Below, in pieces: positions 33,236-45,000 of a stretch of DNA of 64,000 nucleotides. Every line of letters begins with the position of its first letter. Positions within the stretch are counted from its first letter, which is position 1. The stretch is from Euryodendron excelsum (lineage: Eukaryota; Streptophyta; Magnoliopsida; Ericales; Pentaphylacaceae). The position numbers were made by a program, and so were the translations under genes. The notes below the pieces were generated by a model. It did no database searches. It was not told the origin of the DNA and was given only the letters and a program-made list of their open reading frames with translations. The DNA is taken from contig CM065379.1 of assembly GCA_033060915.1 (NCBI GenBank), positions 37,575,318 to 37,639,317 on the forward strand, given 5' to 3'.

Positions 33236-33862
33236 ACAACTAGTTTTTCAAATGGCCTATTAGCGAGATCTTGTATTAAATGCACTCTCAGCCATAGCAT
33301 ATATACACAAGAATCCAAGGATTTAAGTTCATTACCATTGATTGTGAGCTGAAATTCCTGATCCTACCTGAGAAACATTCTCCTTGCTGAGGTTTGGGGC
33401 ATTTATTGAGCTGAATTCATTCATTTACTCTTTGTGAGAGTTTACCCTTGTATAATCTTCATTTATTTGATTGAGAGAGTTTGTAAGCCTGTGAGTTTGA
33501 GTGTTCTTAAAATAAACACTTGTAAGTTTGAGTGAAACTTGGACAAAATCACTTGGGGTTTTAAGAGTTAGAGAATAACTCTTGTACAAAGTGAGCTGGG
33601 TACTTGAGCAACTAGCACCTGCTGTGTAAAGGATTTTTTTCCATAGTGGAAGGTTTTTAAGGAGATCTTGGGGTTGAGGACGTAGATCACACGTTATGGC
33701 TGAACCTCGATAATTCTAGTGTTCATCTCTTGCTTTGTTTTTCTTCTTTGCACTATATTGCTTGCTTGCTTGCTTACTTGGTTGATACATATTTGATTTA
33801 CTGTTTCATTGATTAATTAAGTTTTAATTGTTTTGTGTGATTAATTTTGAAAAATCTAATTC

Positions 33863-33863
<1 letters not shown>

Positions 33864-33894
<31 letters not shown>
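33864..33894. repeat. Uninterrupted run of 31 C
   Basis: Lies near the 3' end of the solo LTR, where related LTRs usually have a shorter C run. Length may be unreliable in sequencing or assembly. Confidence 0.9.
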
Positions 33895-33896
<2 letters not shown>

Positions 33897-34741
33897 TCAG
33901 CTTGCACATTTGGGCCAACAAGGGTATTTTTTTTAGAGTAGTTTTAGAGAATTTTTCAATTCAAGAACCCTAGTTTATGTGATCAAGCAAGTATAGATTT
34001 AAGTTCAAGTTTAGTGTTCTTCAAATATTTTCAAGTATTATTCATTTAATTTTTTCTGCACTCTTCAATGGCTTGGAGTAGCTAAACCTCCACTTGGCAT
34101 GGGTTGCAAAGATTGATTGGCCAAGGGTGGATTCTTTAAGAAATTGATATGTTTTTAAGATTTAACTTTATAAATCAAGATTCATTACCTTTTACTCAGT
34201 TTCTCAAGAAATTAGGTGTTTATGATCAAATCCTAAACATACTCATAGACAAGTTTTGAATTGGGATGAGTATAAATAGGATCCCTGGTATAAATCATAG
34301 AACATATTTATTTTTATACTCTAGAGAAGAGGATAGTATCTAAAATAGTTTTTATGGTCAAAATATTCCGATTTAATATCATGTGCATTGGTTTTGAATC
34401 GGATAAAGAATACCTTGAAGAAGATACCTGAAAACTAATTAATTGGAGCAACCTTGCCAAGTTTTCTTCCATATTTCAACAAACCTTTTAGCATAAATTT
34501 ATTTTACTTGTCAAGAATAAGTCTCAACCATCTTTACTCCAACCATTGATTTTTTCTATTTCTTTTAGAGAGATTTTCATACAAAATCAGTAGCCCTTTT
34601 GAGTGTGTTGACCTTTCAGTTTACAAACCTTGTTAAGTGAAACTATTCCCCATGGATTGACCTTAGACTACACCGAGTACTGTACTGCATTGCCTCCCTA
34701 TTGCGGAAGTATCAAGCACTATTTTGGAGCGATCACATTTT

Positions 34742-34755
34742 TGGCGCCGTTGCTG
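34742..34755 (+). other. Primer-binding site of the Athila-like element
   Basis: TGGCGCCGTTGCTG is nearly identical to the TGGCGCCGTTGCC primer site of plant Athila-type elements. It lies a few bases downstream of the LTR end. Confidence 0.8.
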
Positions 34756-35187
34756 TAGAACAACTAATACCCTACGATAAGTAAGCAAAACAAGCCAAAA
34801 ATTAAATAAAAGTTCAAACGAACTTGAAAGGAATTAATTCCTGTAGAAGGAACTTCACCAACAAACTACAATAGCGAGGAAACTCGACTGCTCAATTGGG
34901 TAAACTCGCTCCATCCCCACTATCTGTGAGCATATTAGATTTTATTTTATTTCTTTTCTTAGTTTCTTTCAGATAAATTTTATTTTCTTTTTAGAGTAGA
35001 TAGGCCTAGAGGTGGTTAGAAACTACGTGTAAATCGGTGGATATTTATATGGAGATTGCTAGTTTGGTTGAATTGATTGAATCAGTGGATATTTATGTGG
35101 AGATTGTTGGTTCGGTCAAAAAATTAAAATATTGATTATTTACCTGTTTGTTGTGTTGGATTGCCGCATTCATTTGGATAGCATTGC

Positions 35188-36010
35188 ATGCCGGTTTGGC
35201 AAAGAGACACGTCAAGTAAACTGTTAAGAGCAACCCCGCTTTTAGACATTGCGAGATCCTGGGTAATTCCCGATGCTACACCAATCCCTATAAATTTTAA
35301 CATGGCCAACTTAGGATGTAATGATTATAATGGGAATGGGGATGGTCAATTACAACCCGCACAATCTCCACCACAGATAATCATGAGGGATTGTCTTAAA
35401 TCTCAGAGACAAACCCCTGCATCATGCATCATATTACCCCTAAACCAAAATGCATTCAACCTTAAGCCGGGCATACTCCAGTTGATTACTCTTTTCCATG
35501 GTATGGATTCAGAGAATCTATGTACACACCTTAAGGGATTTGATGAGGTCTGCACTATGTGTCTAGATAACACTTGCACAATTGAGACATTATGTCTCAA
35601 ACTATTTTCATTCTTGTTGAAAGATAAAGCCAAAATTTGGCTTAACTCTTTGAGGCCTAGACCTATTGCCTCTTGGGATGTATTACAGGCTGAGTTTTTA
35701 AAGGAATTTTTTCGTAGGCACCGCACTAAGGTGATTTGTTGCCAAATCTCACAGTTCACTCCCCTTGAGAATGAGGCGTTTTACTAAAGTTAGGAGCGAT
35801 ATAAGGAACATTTAAACTTGTGTCCTCATCATAGCCAAGATCTACTACCTTTTTAGCTTTGACACCCAAACTTAAAAGATTTGTGGAAACATTGTGTAAT
35901 AGGTCTTTCAATGACAAGTCCCTAGAAGAAGCTTATGAGTTCTTTCACTTTTTGGCCGATAATGTTAAAGACTGGGACACCACAGGGACTAGAAATCTAA
36001 AAACCAGGCT
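35188..36010 (+). pseudogene. Athila-like gypsy gag (degenerate)
   Basis: An open frame of 199 codons (35188-35787) contains the retrotransposon gag core: FNLKPGILQLITLFHGMDSE, HLKGFDEVC, LKLFSFLLKDKAKIWLNSLR, AEFLKEFFRRHRTKVICCQI. It stops at NEAFY followed by TAA where relatives continue with Q.WERYK; the same sense continues past the stops (ERYKEHLNLCPHH) and, after a frameshift, as VETLCN...EEAYEFFHFLADN to about 35970. Gag forms the particle shell of the element. Internal stops make it non-functional. Confidence 0.85.
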
Positions 36011-37130
36011 ATCCCACAGGTAGGAACTATGTATCCATTGAAGAATATAAATGAAGATAGTGCTAAGCTTGCAACGCTGACTAAGAGATTAGAAGCACTA
36101 GAGATAAAAAAAAGGTTGCATCAGTTAAGAATGAGGCCCCGATTAGTTATAGTGTTTATGATAGCAATGAGCATAGGACCGATTTGTGTCCTATCATTCC
36201 ATCCTTTAAGGAAGTGTTGCACGGGTAGGTCAATGCTATAGATCCTTTTAATAAACCTGCACCACCCCAACAAGGCCAAGGGAACCCATACGCACTTACA
36301 TATAACTCGGGGTGGAGGAACCATCTAAACTTCAGTGGGAGGAACGATGGTAAATCGGCACCCGAACACTACTCACAATAACCATAATTTCAAGGTCCTC
36401 CTAATCAATACCAAGCATAGGGCCAACAGTTTTAACCACCACCACAAAACACTTACAAATCTCCTCCAATGAGGCTTGTAGAAAATCCACTACAACAATT
36501 TGTACATTCGCAACATAATGGAAACTCTAAGGTGGATAGGACATTTGATGACATTAAGAGTCAATTGGTTCTTATAACACAAGCCTTAGTTGTTAAAGAG
36601 AATGGCATAAAGAGAATGGCATGTTTCCTACACAACCTCTACCCAACCCAAATTGTCAGGCTCATGGAGTTGATATCAATCCTAATCCTCTAAATCATGA
36701 GCAAGTCTAAGCAATAACTACCCTAGGAGTGGAAAATTCATAAATAACACCACTCCTCCTAAAGATTCTGAGTCAAGAGAGGACATTCAAGTAAGGGTAG
36801 ATGATAAAGTAGAGGAACCTAAGACAGTAGAGATAGAGTCTGAGAAAGAAAAGAAGGGAGAAAAGTTTAGGGATGCATTGAGGGACATTGATAAAGAAAC
36901 ATTGTCACATGCCTCATTTCCTTAAAGGTTAGCCAAACCCAAGCAAGAGCTAATCAATTCTGAAACCTATAAGGTCTTCCAGCAAATGAAAATAAATATA
37001 CCATTCCTAGATGCCATTAAGAAAATCCCCTCCTATGCTAAGTTCTTCAAGGACTTGCGCATTGTCAAGAGTAGGCTGAATGTGAGGGAGGTCACTTTTC
37101 TAAATCAAGAAGCAAGTGAGGTCCTCCAAG
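36011..37130 (+). pseudogene. Athila-like gag-protease linker region (degenerate)
   Basis: Short pieces read like the spacer of Athila polyproteins: KLATLTKRLEALEIKK near 36065, a Gln/Asn/Pro-rich stretch near 36360-36480, then PFLDAIKKIPSYAKFFKDL with an N-terminal INI (36990-37050), a phrase conserved just before the protease. Stops and frameshifts interrupt it throughout. Confidence 0.7.
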
Positions 37131-37500
37131 TAAACCTTTCACCAAAATACAAGGACACACCCTGGGAGTCCTAAAATTTCATGTATAATTAGAAACCATA
37201 AATTTGACCATGCTTTACTGGAGTTAGGATCTAGTGTCAATTTACTCCCTATTCTATTTACCAATAGTTGGGGCTAGGAGACCTTAGACCTACTAGAATC
37301 ACCCTAAAATTAGTCGATTGTTTTATCAAGATTCTAGGGGTATTGTGGAAGATGTAATCATTCAAGTTGATAAGTTCTACTTCCCTATAGATTTCGTTGT
37401 ATTAGATACCGTTAGGAATAAAAATGACCATTCTCCAGTTTTAGTCATCTTAGGTTGTCCCTTCTTAGCGACATCAAATTTTGTCGTACGTTATTGAAGT
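37131..37500 (+). pseudogene. Athila-like aspartic protease domain (degenerate)
   Basis: The frame reads HALLELGSSVNLLP at about 37201-37242, where relatives have LLDLGASVNLLP, so the catalytic Asp appears as Glu. It continues, after a stop and frameshift, as RGIVEDVIIQVDKFYFPIDF and VILGCPFLAT to about 37480. The order matches the family. Confidence 0.8.
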
Positions 37501-38960
37501 GGGGAGCTGAATTTATCTTCTAGTAATATGACTGTCGAGATGAATATTTTCATGCGGCTAAACAACTGGGAGAATATGAAGATATCAGGGAAGTTAGCCT
37601 AATAGATGTCTTAGTACAAGAGTACTTTAAGAGAGAATATATCACAGACCCCCTTGAGAGAGCCCTCATTTGTAGCGAGGGCTTAGACAAGTTTGATTTT
37701 GAGGAAAGGGAAGTAGAGGAATTAGATATAGGATTAGAGCTCACCCCTATAATGGTCGTGGGTCAATGGAACTCAATTTTTGAGTTTCTAGTGCCTAGTC
37801 TTGTTAAACCGGAAGCCTCTGAACTGAGAGCTCCCACTCTGGAGAGAAAGCCATTACCATCCACACTCGAGTATATATTCTTAGATGATGGTGAGTCTTA
37901 CCCAGTTGTGATATCCTCTAGCCTCTTTGAGGGCCAAGAGGATAGTTTAAAAAGGGTGCAATTAAAGCACCGTAAAGCCATAGGGTGGTCAATCACCAAC
38001 TTACATGGTGTTAGCCCACTAGTGTACCCATTGTATATACCTTGAGGAGGAGGCTAAGCCCATTCACCAAATGCAAAGGCAATTGAACCCTAATATGAAG
38101 GAAGTTGTGAGAGGAAAAGTATTGAAACTTCTTGATATGGGTATCATATACTTGATAGTTGATTCTAGGTGGGTGTGCCTTACCCAATAATCCTTAAAAA
38201 GTCAGGTGTTACAGTGGTTAGGAATGAAAATAATGAACTAGTGCCTACTAAGGTGCAAAACGGGTGGTGCATGTGTGTAGACTATAGGAGGCTTAACATA
38301 ATGAACACTAAAGACCATTTTCCCTTCCATTCCTTGACCAAGTTATAAAGAGGGTGGAATGTATAGTTTACCACTATTTTTTAGATGAGTATTTGGGGTG
38401 TAATTAAATAGAGATTGCCCTAGAAGATCAGGATAACACTACCTTTACTTGTCCCTTTAGCATTTATGCCTATAGGAGGATGCCCTTTGGCCTATACAAT
38501 GCATTGGCCACTTTTCAAAAGTGCATGATAATTATTTTTAGCGACATGGTAGAATATATCTTGGAAGTCTTCATGGATGATTTTTCAATTTATGGGAATG
38601 CCTATGACCAATGCCTAGATAATTTGGAAAAAGTGTTGCAAAAATGTGAAGAGAGTCAGTCGGTTCTCAATTGGAAAAAGTGTCACTTCATGGTGATACA
38701 AAGGACATTATGGGGATAGAAGAGGATAAAGCAAAAGTTGAACTTATTCAAAAACTTCTTTCTCCTAGGACTATAACGGATGTGCATTCATTTTTAGGGT
38801 ACGCCGGCTTTTACCAATGATTCATTTTGGGTTTTAGTGCTATTTCACGTCCAATGTGCCATTTATTGTCGTTATACGTCACATTCTAGTGGATGTCTTC
38901 ATGTCAACAAACTTTTGACAAGCTTAAAGGGCTGATAACTACAGCCTCCATCATACAAGC
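37501..38960 (+). pseudogene. Athila-like reverse transcriptase (degenerate)
   Basis: Upstream motifs include PLPSTLEYIFLDDGESYPVV (37852-37911) and LKHRKAIGWSITNLHGVSP. The RT core includes RGKVLKLLDMGIIYLI, HFPFHSLT, FTCPFSIYAYRRMPFGLYNA and the catalytic box FMDDFSIYG (38566-38592), then LNWKKCHFMV. The FMDD box is intact and matches the F-M-D-D variant of this lineage. Stops and frameshifts at about 38040, 38190, 38345, 38400 and 38720 make the domain non-functional. Confidence 0.88.
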
Positions 38961-39352
38961 TCTAGATTGGTCTATACTATTTTAGCTAATGTGTGACGCG
39001 AGTGATTTCTCCATAGGGGTTGTTTTAGGTCAAAAAAAGGATAAGAAAGCGTATGTCATCTATTATGCTAGCAAGACCCTAAATGACACCCAGATGAACT
39101 ACACTACCACAGAGAAGGAGCTTCACACAGTGGTTTTTTCTCTTGATAAGTTTAGATCTTACTTAATCGGCTCTTTAGTCATTATTTACACAGACTATAC
39201 TACACTGAAGTACTTGCTCACCAAGCAAGAGGCCAAACCCCGACTCATGCATTGAATTCACTCCTTCAAGAGTTTCATATAGAAATACGGCATAAGAAAA
39301 GGGTAGAAAATGTGGTAGCCGATCATTTGTCTCGACTCCTTACTAATGGATG
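38961..39352 (+). pseudogene. Athila-like RNase H domain (degenerate)
   Basis: [20 protein letters not shown] at 38989 supplies the first Asp. [20 protein letters not shown] and [19 protein letters not shown] follow, and after a frameshift NVVADHLSRLL. Motif order is as in intact relatives. Confidence 0.85.
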
Positions 39353-40262
39353 AGATCGAGACATTTCTCCTATCAATGAGTATTTTCTTGATGAGCAACT
39401 GCTTTCTATTCAAGCTATCTTTCATAGTAGTACCCCCTGGTATGCTGATGTAGCCAACTATTTGGCTACTAGTAAGATTCCTTCTCACTAGTCTAGCTTA
39501 GATAAAAAGAAATTTTTTAGAAATGTGAGAGTTTTTATGTGGGATGAGCCATATTTGCATAAGTATTATCCAAACCAAGTGATTCATCGATGTGTACCCG
39601 ACAAAGAGTTTAATTCGATCATCACTTTTTGTCACTCTTACGCCTGTGGTGGGCACTTTTCTACAAAGAAGACCATTGCTAAGATACTGCAATGCAGCTT
39701 TTATTGGCCCACCTTATTCTGTGATGTCCATACTTTTTGCACTGCATGCGATAGATGTTAGAGACTTGGAAGTTCCACTCCAAGGAACATGATGTCTTTG
39801 AACCCCATAACCATTATCGAAATATCTTGTTGTTGGGGCATAGATTTCATAGAGCCATTTCTTAGTTTTTTCGGGCATTTATACATTTTAGTGGGCATCA
39901 ATTATGTGTCAAAGTGGGTAGAGGCCGTTACCTCTCATACCAATGATCATCCACTGGTGATCAAGTTTTTAAAAGAACACATATTTTCACGGTTTGGTAT
40001 GTCTCGAGCTATCATCAGTGATGGCGGTTCACACTTTTGCAATAGAACTGTAGGGGTCTTGATGCATCAATATGGGGTGTTACACAAAGTGGGTACGCCA
40101 TACCACCCATGGATGAGTAGCCAAATAGAACTGGCCAATAGGGAAATTCAACAAATCCTAGAGAAAACAGTGAATCGCAATCATAAGATTGGCCCCCAAG
40201 CCTAGTGGATTCACTGTGGACTTATTGGACCGCTTACAAAATTGATCTAGGAATGTCTCCTA
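39353..40262 (+). pseudogene. Athila-like integrase, truncated at its C-terminal end
   Basis: The zinc-binding part HSYACGGHFSTKKTIAK...FCTACDRC keeps an HHCC pattern (39634-39761). The catalytic core has GIDFIEPF, IISDGGSHFCN and IELANREIQQIL, so the D, D, E residues are present. It ends at LWTYWTAYKIDLGMSP (about 40216-40262), where relatives continue YRLVFGKACHLP. There the sequence switches to Ogre/Tat-like LTR sequence. Confidence 0.86.
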
Positions 40263-40745
40263 TCGCGCACCGGTTTTTTGCACTTTAGATAATATGTGGG
40301 AAACACATGGTACTCTCTCGTTAGAACTCATCCTTCTTGAAGGATGAGTGCGACTAGATTTGAATTGAAAACTGATTTGAATAAGGGCTTTTAGAAAAAG
40401 ATTTGGAGCCACACCCTAACTTTGTTAAACCACTTTGAAAACAAGTTTTGAAGGGATGCATGAACATGATATGCACAATGTAAATAGGGACGTAAACATG
40501 CAAGGTTTAGGCTTCATCACATAGTCAAGGGGGTCGAATCCACATGATCTAAGGTTGAATTTGAAGAAAACCCTTGACACAGTGACTTTCAACAATCCTT
40601 CCTACACATGAATCGAGGATTCCCTTGTTCCAAACATGCAAAAAAGGGGGGAAGAAGATAGGGGATTAAAATAGAAAAAAATCCAAGTGGGTTAGGAGGA
40701 AGAAGAGAGAAGGGCAAAAGTATGTAAACATTAAAGAAAACCTAC
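40261..40745 (-). mobile_element. Ogre/Tat-like LTR remnant in minus orientation (3' end of LTR)
   Basis: 40261-40440 is the inverted equivalent of the LTR 3' end at 53810-54003 and is parallel to 56186-56360 (shared 'gtactctctcgttagaactc'). 40440-40745 is the inverted equivalent of about 51250-51560. The piece in between (about 51560-53810 of a full LTR) is missing. Confidence 0.7.
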
Positions 40746-42135
40746 CATCTTGCATCATAATCCTTTTTCAAACTATTCAAAATCACTTTCTCAAAACTTG
40801 TTTTTCAAAATCACAAACTTAAAGTGATTCTAGCCATTCCATGGTTAGGGTTGTTTTAAGAAAGTATTATATTCATTATGACCATTAAGGTCTATATTTT
40901 GGGTGTAAACCCTAACTTGTTTTTCATCAAAACCACCATCTTAAGATGATTCTAGCCATTACATGGTTAGGGTTATTTTAGGAAAGTGTGATATTCAATG
41001 GGATCATATTGGTCCATATTTCAAATCTATGTTGTTTTCAAGACCACCAACTTAGAATGGTTCTAATATTTTCATGGTTAGAATCGTTTTAGAAAAGTGA
41101 GGCATTCAAAGGATTCCAAGAGTCCATATTCAAACCCCTTTCAACATTGTTTTTCAAATTACTTTCTAAAATCTCTCTTTAAAAGTCCACTTTCTAAAAA
41201 TTCCTTCCTAGAAATTCCCTTCAAAAGTCTATTTTTCAAAAAGTTCTTTTCAAACTCTTTTTCAAAAGTTTTTTTTTTTTCAGAAATTCACTTTCTAAAA
41301 ATTATCTTCAAGTTTTCTTCCTAGAAATTCTCTTCAAAAGATCTACTTTCCAAAATCTCTTTTTCATGGAGTCCAAGTCAAGCTCTAAATTTCATAGTTA
41401 GGAAACCCTAATTTTCTTTCCTAAAAACATGACTTCCAATTTTGCCTTAAATCATAGATTTTCAAAACTTCTATTTTCTACATCAAATCTTAGATTTTCA
41501 AAATCTCTTTTTCTACACCAAATCATAACTTTACAAATCCAAGATTTTCAAAACTCAACCTTTCAAATTCCATGTCAAATCAAATATTTTAAATTAGGAA
41601 ACTAGATTAAATCCTTCAATTTTAGAAACCAAATCAAATCATCTCTTTTTGAAATTAAAATCTAATCTTCTATTTTAAGAAACAAAAAATCAAATCTTTC
41701 TAAATTCAAACCTTTCCTAAGTTCACATCTTTCTAAATTCAAAACTTTCCTAAAATGAAATTTTCTTGAATTCAACCTCCGAACCTAGAATCATTATTTT
41801 CAAAGACCAAATGGAATTATTTTTAGAAAGGGCTTAAATATTCCTAAAGATTGCTAAACAACCTATTTTTCAAAAATCCTTTCTTAAGGAAGCTTTCAAA
41901 ATCTTTTCAAAAACCCATGTGTAGTCTTCGGATTGCACATTGTTTTAGGTGACTTAACTCACCTTAGTCAAGTTAGGTGGCAACTCTGAATCTTTTTCAA
42001 AAGCCCTTATTCAAATCAATTTCAAATTCAAACCTAGTTGCACTCGTTCTTCTAGGAGGATAAATTCTAACAAGAGAGTATTGTGTTTTTCCCACTTGTG
42101 TGTGTTTTCTTGAGTGCAAAAAATCGAAGCGCGCA
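40746..42135 (+). mobile_element. Ogre/Tat-like 5' LTR (partial), plus orientation
   Basis: Matches about 51560-52590 and then 53640-54003 of the full-length LTR, so it lacks the first 2 kb and an internal 1 kb. It ends AAGCGCGCA two bases before the primer-binding site. Its extremely TTCAAA/TTTTC-rich sequence has no coding role; biased open frames such as 41097-41324 follow from composition. Confidence 0.72.
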
Positions 42136-42137
42136 GT

Positions 42138-42156
42138 TGGCGACTCCACTGGGGAC
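42138..42156 (+). other. Primer-binding site of the plus-strand Ogre/Tat-like element
   Basis: TGGCGACTCCACTGGGGAC matches the primer site described for Ogre/Tat elements (tRNA-Arg type), directly after the LTR. Confidence 0.85.
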
Positions 42157-44250
42157 GCTTATAGGGTTAGGCCATTGTCATGTCTATTCACCCTCACTCA
42201 TTTGGAGTCTTTGATTAATTCGTCCAATTCTATCCACTTCAAAAACTTTCAAAATTAAGTTTTTCCAAGTTGTTTTCAAAAACATGTCATTGCTTGCATT
42301 CATTTATATTTTATTATTCAATCTTGCATTAAGTTTGTCATTCAAAGTACTGACTTTTGCATATTTATTTTTGTAGGTGGACTTTTGTTCACATTTTGTT
42401 TCATGTTATGTTAACTGCTATGTATGTCATGAATGTATGGAATGGACATGATGGATGGGAGTTGTTGGGCCCTTTCATCCACTTTTCAAAATTTCACATA
42501 CACGCTGCACGTGCAAAAGCATTTGCATACTTTCATTTTTACTTGATTATGTCCCTTCTAGTTAGAAGGGGAAACGATATATTGGTTGTGGGCAAGATGG
42601 TATGTTAGTTTCTTTGCCTACGGCCTCTTGATGGTTCCCCCGCTCAGATCACCAACCAATAATGGCACCACCTCGGGGAGTGGGCCTAGGTTTGAAGATC
42701 TGGAAATCGAGCCTTCTTAAAAAGTATTAGTAAACTCTCAACCTTTGTTTATATAGACGTCATGCATAGCCGAACCTCTATTGGATTTAAGACATGCACA
42801 TCGATTCCAAAACCATAAAGGAAAGGGTGACTGTCTTACTTTCCTTTAAACTTGTTTATTCCTGATGTTATAATGCTTGTATTCCTACTGTTATAATGTC
42901 TGTATGACTGTTTATGCATTCATGTTTACTTTACAAATGCATTCTCTCTCTATCTCTCAACTCTATACATCCATGTTCATGCATTCGATATTCCATGTGC
43001 ATGCATTCGATATTCCATGTGAAGATAAGAGTTCCAAAGTAACTCAAATCACTGCATTTTCATGCATATGATCAATCCAAAGACAGCGATACCAAGTTCA
43101 CTCTCCCTTGCATTAAACCTACCAAATCCTAAGGGTTCGCATGTAACCCTAAGGACTCATGGCATACATTTCAAGTCATTCCATAAAAGGGGCCATAATC
43201 CCTCTGTGCTCAAGGAAATAGGGTTGCCAAGAAGACAAGGGGAAATCAAACAAGGTCTCTCAACGACCTCCTCAACATTAAAGAAGGCAAACTTGGGGAC
43301 TTAAGATTAGTTTAGGATCTCAAATGTAAAAGTAGATATGTGGAAGTCCCAAGAAAATTGTTTTCTCTTCTCGTATTGAAATGTATTTCAATTCCATTGT
43401 ATTTAAACTCCAAAGTTTAATGCACTTCTTTATTTTTTCTGAATGAATGAATGAATGTATGTTCGCACTCAGATGGTAAGGTATCTGTATACAGAGACAA
43501 ACCCCTTATCTCCAAGAAGTAAGCCAAATGCATCATGTTTAGTTCCCCATCAAAGAGTAGGGGCACCCCTAGGACATACATTGCATAAAAACTTTCAAAT
43601 TAAGACGCTAACTTATCTATTATTTCTTGTCTTCTATCCTCTCTCCCCCCCCCCCCCCCCACCCTATCTCCAAGTACCAAGAAAATGTAGAACCAAGACA
43701 AGAAGGGGGTCTTCTATACCATTCATTTACTATTATCATGATACTCACATATTCATTTTCATTATGCTCATGCATTCATATCTATTCCAAGATAAGAGTT
43801 CCAAGAAACTCAAGTCATTGCATTCTCATGCATCTAATTAACCGTAAAGAGAAAGGAGTAATCCAATCTCATGTTAATCGAACTTTCCCAAAACTCCTAA
43901 GTGTTTCTCAACCCTAAGGATTCATAGTATACATAGAACCATATCTCAAGAGAGGCCCAAATCTCTCTCCGTCCATAGAGGTGGGATTGCCCAAACAAAG
44001 AAATATCAACCGGCCCATGCCGAAGAGGTATTGTATTGCATATAGGGACAAAACCCCATCTCTAAAATGGACCTAGCATCATGCCTAGATTCCCTCAAAG
44101 AAGGGACTTCCATAGGACATGCATCCATAAAACTTCCAACTCCACATGCTAACTGTGCTTTGTTTTTCTTTTCCTTTTTCAGGTTAAAGAACATAATTAA
44201 ACTCATAGAATCCCTCTAGCATCCCATGCAATTCAAACTTGTGCAAGGAT
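42157..44250 (+). mobile_element. Leader of the plus-strand Ogre/Tat-like element
   Basis: Non-coding leader that aligns inverted with 54500-56164, for example 'gaagatctg' next to 'gtgggcctaggtttgaa' here versus its complement near 55640. Contains a run of 16 C (43645-43660) and short frames that look incidental. I do not recognise an intact extra ORF of the type some Ogre elements carry. Confidence 0.65.
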
Positions 44251-45000
44251 GAGCCTAGTTATTGGAAGAGGCCTAACCCACATTAAAGAGTAAGAAGAAC
44301 TGGCCATTTATCTACAAGACGTTACCTCCATGCCATGTCGGTACAATCACCATCCATGCGGAAGAAGACTTCACAGTTTGCGAAGTTCTATCAGTCCCAT
44401 GCATTGCCACAATAGAACCCTCCAACTTCCAAGCTTTTAGACGCATGTCAACCGCCCAAGAAGATTTGGCTCATTCCAGTCATTCGACAATTGAGAACAT
44501 GGTCGCTAACCACCTCAACTGTAGAGGCTTCTGACATAGGGAAACGACTAGGGGCATAGCTATAGGGTGATCTTCATCTGCAACAATTCAACGGTCAGCA
44601 TCATACTTGTAGGATGGGATACTATCCCCTTCCAAAGGAGACTATGCAAAAAGGTTAACCCAAAATCCAACTATTAAGTAGTAGACAACAAATCAACAGT
44701 CTACCATCCCTGCAAATCAGTTCAAATCTCAAAGGAGTCACTATCAAGCTTACTCCACAAAAAAAGATGCCTCGACCTTAGGCGCTAATCCTTTAACATT
44801 AGCTTATCTTCCTCAAGTAGCAAAGTTGGTAAATTGAACCGCCTTTCATGTTCCCAGACCCTGAAGGCGTTGGTAAAGCCTATAGGAGGAACCCCTTGAT
44901 TTTAACTTATCAAAGTATCATGCAAATATCTAGTACATAACGAGCTAATTTGAAATAAATGACTCTTGATCATAAAATGCTTTATTTGTCATGCTAAAAT
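44251..45000 (+). pseudogene. Ogre/Tat-like gag-pol remnants (protease-side region)
   Basis: A frame near 44340-44440 reads GTITIHAEEDFTVCEVLSVP, which resembles the segment just after the protease in Tat polyproteins (LITI.AEED). Near 44490-44560 a frame reads MVANHLNCRGF then TRGIAIG, comparable to the usual M..K.G...G.GLG...GI motif. All frames are broken. The RT and RNase H domains expected next are not visible before the integrase remnant. Confidence 0.5.

Larger units (their letters stand above)
32219..33920 (+). mobile_element. Sire-like copia solo LTR
   Basis: Starts TGTTGACTCCATGCC and ends GGGCCAACA, giving the inverted ends TGTTG...CAACA. Flanking AGGAT (32214-32218) and AGGGT (33921-33925) match at four of five bases, as expected for a 5-bp target duplication with one mutation. 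'ttggttttgatgattacaaa' near the start and 'aattcacccccc' near the end are typical of Sire/Maximus LTRs. No internal coding region follows, so it is a solo LTR of 1702 bp. Confidence 0.75.
31530..34737 (+). mobile_element. 5' LTR region of an Athila-like gypsy element, interrupted by a solo LTR
   Basis: The right end is fixed by ...GATCACA followed by the primer-binding site at 34742. The left end is not clear; a TATAAAAG at 31533-31540 could be the LTR TATA box. The LTR is split at 32218/33921, where a copia solo LTR is inserted: the sequence 'ggggatagttttttataattt' before it continues as 'tttttagagtagttttagag' after it, a typical gypsy LTR phrase. Confidence 0.55.
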
